From a candidate division TA06 bacterium DG_78 (GTDB lineage: Bacteria > Hydrothermota > Tepidihabitantia > SM23-42): 15,201 nucleotides of DNA. This document shows positions 13,861-15,201 of the stretch, piece by piece. The position numbers and the translations under genes were made by a program. Position 1 is the stretch's first letter; each line of letters opens with the position of its first letter. The notes under the pieces are model-generated. The model was not told the DNA's origin, made no database searches, and worked only from the letters and a program-made list of their open reading frames with translations. Location: the NCBI GenBank assembly GCA_001303225.1, contig LJNI01000037.1:1-15201 (forward strand). The letters run 5' to 3'.

Positions 13861-13941
13861 ATGGTAAAAAATAGCCTTCATAGCCTTCTCCTGCCTTTTA
13901 TCAGCCCTCTTAAATCTTCTTTACGAAAGGATACCGTATGA
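13861..13941 (+). other. Possible 26-codon upstream reading frame overlapping the lexA start
   Basis: An ATG-started frame (MVKNSLHSLLLPFISPL...) ends at TGA 13939-13941, overlapping the lexA ATG at 13938 as ATGA. It has a hydrophobic centre and a basic end. There is no convincing ribosome site before its ATG, and lexA has its own. It may be chance; if translated it would couple to lexA. Confidence 0.2.
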
Positions 13942-14489
13942 AAACAAAAGAGAAGATCCTTACTGTAATCCAGGATTTTGTGGATGACTATGGATACCCG
14001 CCTTCTATTCGTGAGATTGCCAAGAAAGTAGGGCTCAAGAGCACAAAAGGAATAAAGGTACACCTTGATAATCTTGCAAAACAGGGATTAATACATAAGG
14101 TATCAGGGCAGGCACGAAGTATCCGTATCAAACCAAAATCACTACCGATTGTCGGCAGGGTTGCAGCTGGTTTACCAGAACTTGCCTTTGAAGAAATTGA
14201 AGGATATTTTAATCCATCCCAGTGGCGTGGGTGTTTTCTCCTCAAGGTCAATGGTGACAGTATGATAGGTGCTCACATCTATGCAGGTGACTTGGTAGTT
14301 GTCAAACCTGGCACAGAAGTATTTAACAATGACATCGTTGTCGCACATGCAGAGGGTGAAACAACAGTGAAACGATTAAAGAAACTGGGCAACGCATTTG
14401 TTCTCAAACCTGAGAATACAGCATATCCTGTGGTCAGGGGAAAATTCGACATAATCGGTAAGGTAATTGGAGTTATTCGTAAAATTTAA
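13938..14489 (+). CDS. lexA: LexA repressor
   Basis: A 183-residue SOS repressor. The N-terminal winged helix-turn-helix covers about 1-66 ('YPPSIREIAKKVGL', recognition helix near 34-47). The cleavage site is A77-G78 in 'PIVGRVAAGLP', and the self-cleavage dyad is S108 (NGDSM) and K145 (TVKRL), so RecA-stimulated autocleavage should work. The recognition helix (KSTKGIKVHLDNL) differs from that of E. coli, so a different operator is expected; the GTAAAC-N4-GTTTAC palindrome at its own promoter is the candidate. A ribosome site GAAAGGA (13925-13931) lies 6 nt from the ATG. The probable target gene dinB follows in the same direction, 94 bp downstream. Confidence 0.95.
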   Translation: MKTKEKILTVIQDFVDDYGYPPSIREIAKKVGLKSTKGIKVHLDNLAKQGLIHKVSGQARSIRIKPKSLPIVGRVAAGLPELAFEEIEGYFNPSQWRGCFLLKVNGDSMIGAHIYAGDLVVVKPGTEVFNNDIVVAHAEGETTVKRLKKLGNAFVLKPENTAYPVVRGKFDIIGKVIGVIRKI

Positions 14490-14500
14490 AAAACTGGAGG

Positions 14501-14577
14501 AAATTTGAAATTTAGATTTTGGTATTTGTTTGGTCCGCCAAACAGTGTGGCGGATTGGGTTTTGATATTTGGAATTT
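14501..14577. repeat. Heptamer array E (AAATTTG class) enclosing a hairpin, between lexA and dinB
   Basis: AAATTTG, AAATTTA, GATTTTG and GTATTTG follow one another in exact 7-bp phase (14501-14528). Further TTT-centred heptamers occur at 14557-14577, one base out of phase. Between them lies a perfect hairpin at 14534-14554: TCCGCCA, a 7-nt loop, TGGCGGA. The composition differs sharply from the flanking genes. The array's end supplies the only ribosome-site-like bases (GGAA, 14571-14574) before dinB. Confidence 0.6.
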
Positions 14578-14583
14578 AACCAT

Positions 14584-15201
14584 ATGTTCCTCTGCGTTGA
14601 CCTCGATGCCTTTTTTGTCTCAGTAGAACAGGCATTAAATCCATCCCTCATCGGTAAACCAGTCGTCGTCGGTGGCTTACCAACACAGCGTGGAGTTATT
14701 GCCTCAGCATCGTATGAGGCACGAAAATTTGGTATTCATGCTGGCATGCCAACAGCACAGGCATACCGACTCTGTCCCCAGGCAATATTTTTAAAAGGCA
14801 ATTTTCGATACTATGAATGGTATTCATCAAGATTTTATGATATCCTCAATTCCTACTCACCCGAGGCCACAATGGCATCAATAGATGAAGCATATATTAA
14901 TATAAGTGGAACCGAGAGATTATTTGGACCACCGCTCACCCTCGCAAAAAAAATCAAGACTACGATTAAAACAAAATTGAATATCGCTGCATCTTGTGGT
15001 ATTGCTCCAACAAAAGTATTCGCAAAAATTGTCTGTAACCAGTCAAAGCCGAATGGTTTACTCATAGTATTTTCAGGAGATGAAATACAATTTATCTCTC
15101 CGCTCACAGTCGATATTTTACCTGGCATCGGACCGCGACATCTCGAAATTTTAAAAAATCTCAACATTAATACTGTAAGAGAATTTCTTCAAACACCTGA
15201 T
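14584..15201 (+). CDS. dinB: DNA polymerase IV (DinB, Y-family), N-terminal part; 3' end outside window
   Basis: The first 206 residues of a Y-family translesion polymerase; the frame is open to the end of the window. The catalytic acidic residues are present: D6 in CVDLDAFF and D101/E102 in ASIDEAYIN. F11 is the expected sugar steric gate. 'ASYEARKFGIHAGMPTAQA' (43-60) is the fingers motif, and 'LPGIGPRHLEIL' near the window end is the helix-hairpin-helix that binds primer DNA. The ATG at 14584 fits the family's usual start, a few residues before the first catalytic Asp. Only weak GGAA precedes it, within a repeat element. With lexA just upstream and no promoter in the gap, it is probably co-transcribed and SOS-induced. 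Confidence 0.93.
   Translation, partial: MFLCVDLDAFFVSVEQALNPSLIGKPVVVGGLPTQRGVIASASYEARKFGIHAGMPTAQAYRLCPQAIFLKGNFRYYEWYSSRFYDILNSYSPEATMASIDEAYINISGTERLFGPPLTLAKKIKTTIKTKLNIAASCGIAPTKVFAKIVCNQSKPNGLLIVFSGDEIQFISPLTVDILPGIGPRHLEILKNLNINTVREFLQTPD

Noticed and set aside
13851..13878. AAGGCT/AGCCTT inverted repeat in the lexA leader as a riboswitch or attenuator
   Set aside because: A 6-bp stem with a 16-nt loop and no following U-tract; not distinguishable from chance.

Overview
The window is about 15.2 kb of compact, AT-leaning bacterial DNA (roughly 40% G+C by eye). It carries 14 supported protein genes, two of them cut by the window ends, and no RNA gene or CRISPR array that I can see. 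A Wza-like SLBB export protein suggests an envelope with an outer membrane. The iron-sulfur- and flavin-rich redox genes, with no visible membrane anchor, suggest an anaerobe. The mix (soluble fumarate-reductase-like pair, split glutamate-synthase-like complex, four-helix-bundle gene, unknown membrane operon) resembles uncultured candidate phyla of the WOR-3/Stahlbacteria type. That placement is a low-confidence impression.

Layout. (1) 1-3395, plus strand: a redox operon with the end of a GltD-like flavoprotein, a 2Fe-2S/4Fe-4S protein with a Cys-rich tail, and an FMN-binding glutamate-synthase-like protein that lacks the glutaminase half. A four-helix-bundle gene sits between the last two, bracketed by inverted arrays of 7-bp repeats. 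(2) 3470-5897, minus strand: a two-gene operon for a soluble fumarate reductase/succinate dehydrogenase-type enzyme (iron-sulfur subunit, then flavoprotein). (3) 6137-7459: an SLBB polysaccharide-export protein expressed from a leaderless promoter. (4) 7619-10832: four tightly coupled genes for membrane proteins of unknown function, the best candidate here for an undescribed system. (5) 10852-12088, minus strand: a CvpA-like membrane protein overlapping a SAM hydroxide adenosyltransferase gene. (6) 12206-13687: a PAS-GAF-HD-GYP c-di-GMP phosphodiesterase. (7) 13938-15201: lexA and a truncated dinB, an SOS unit with a candidate LexA operator at its promoter.

Two cross-cutting patterns stand out. 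First, five promoters share TTGACA, a 16-bp spacer and TATAAT (once TATACT). Three of them lead into start codons with 0-8 nt of predicted leader and no Shine-Dalgarno sequence, whereas most operon-internal genes have strong Shine-Dalgarno sites. Second, intergenic spaces hold degenerate heptamer (period-7) arrays of three sequence classes, four of the five arranged in inverted halves: around the four-helix-bundle gene, between convergent operons, in the fumarate-reductase leader, and between lexA and dinB.
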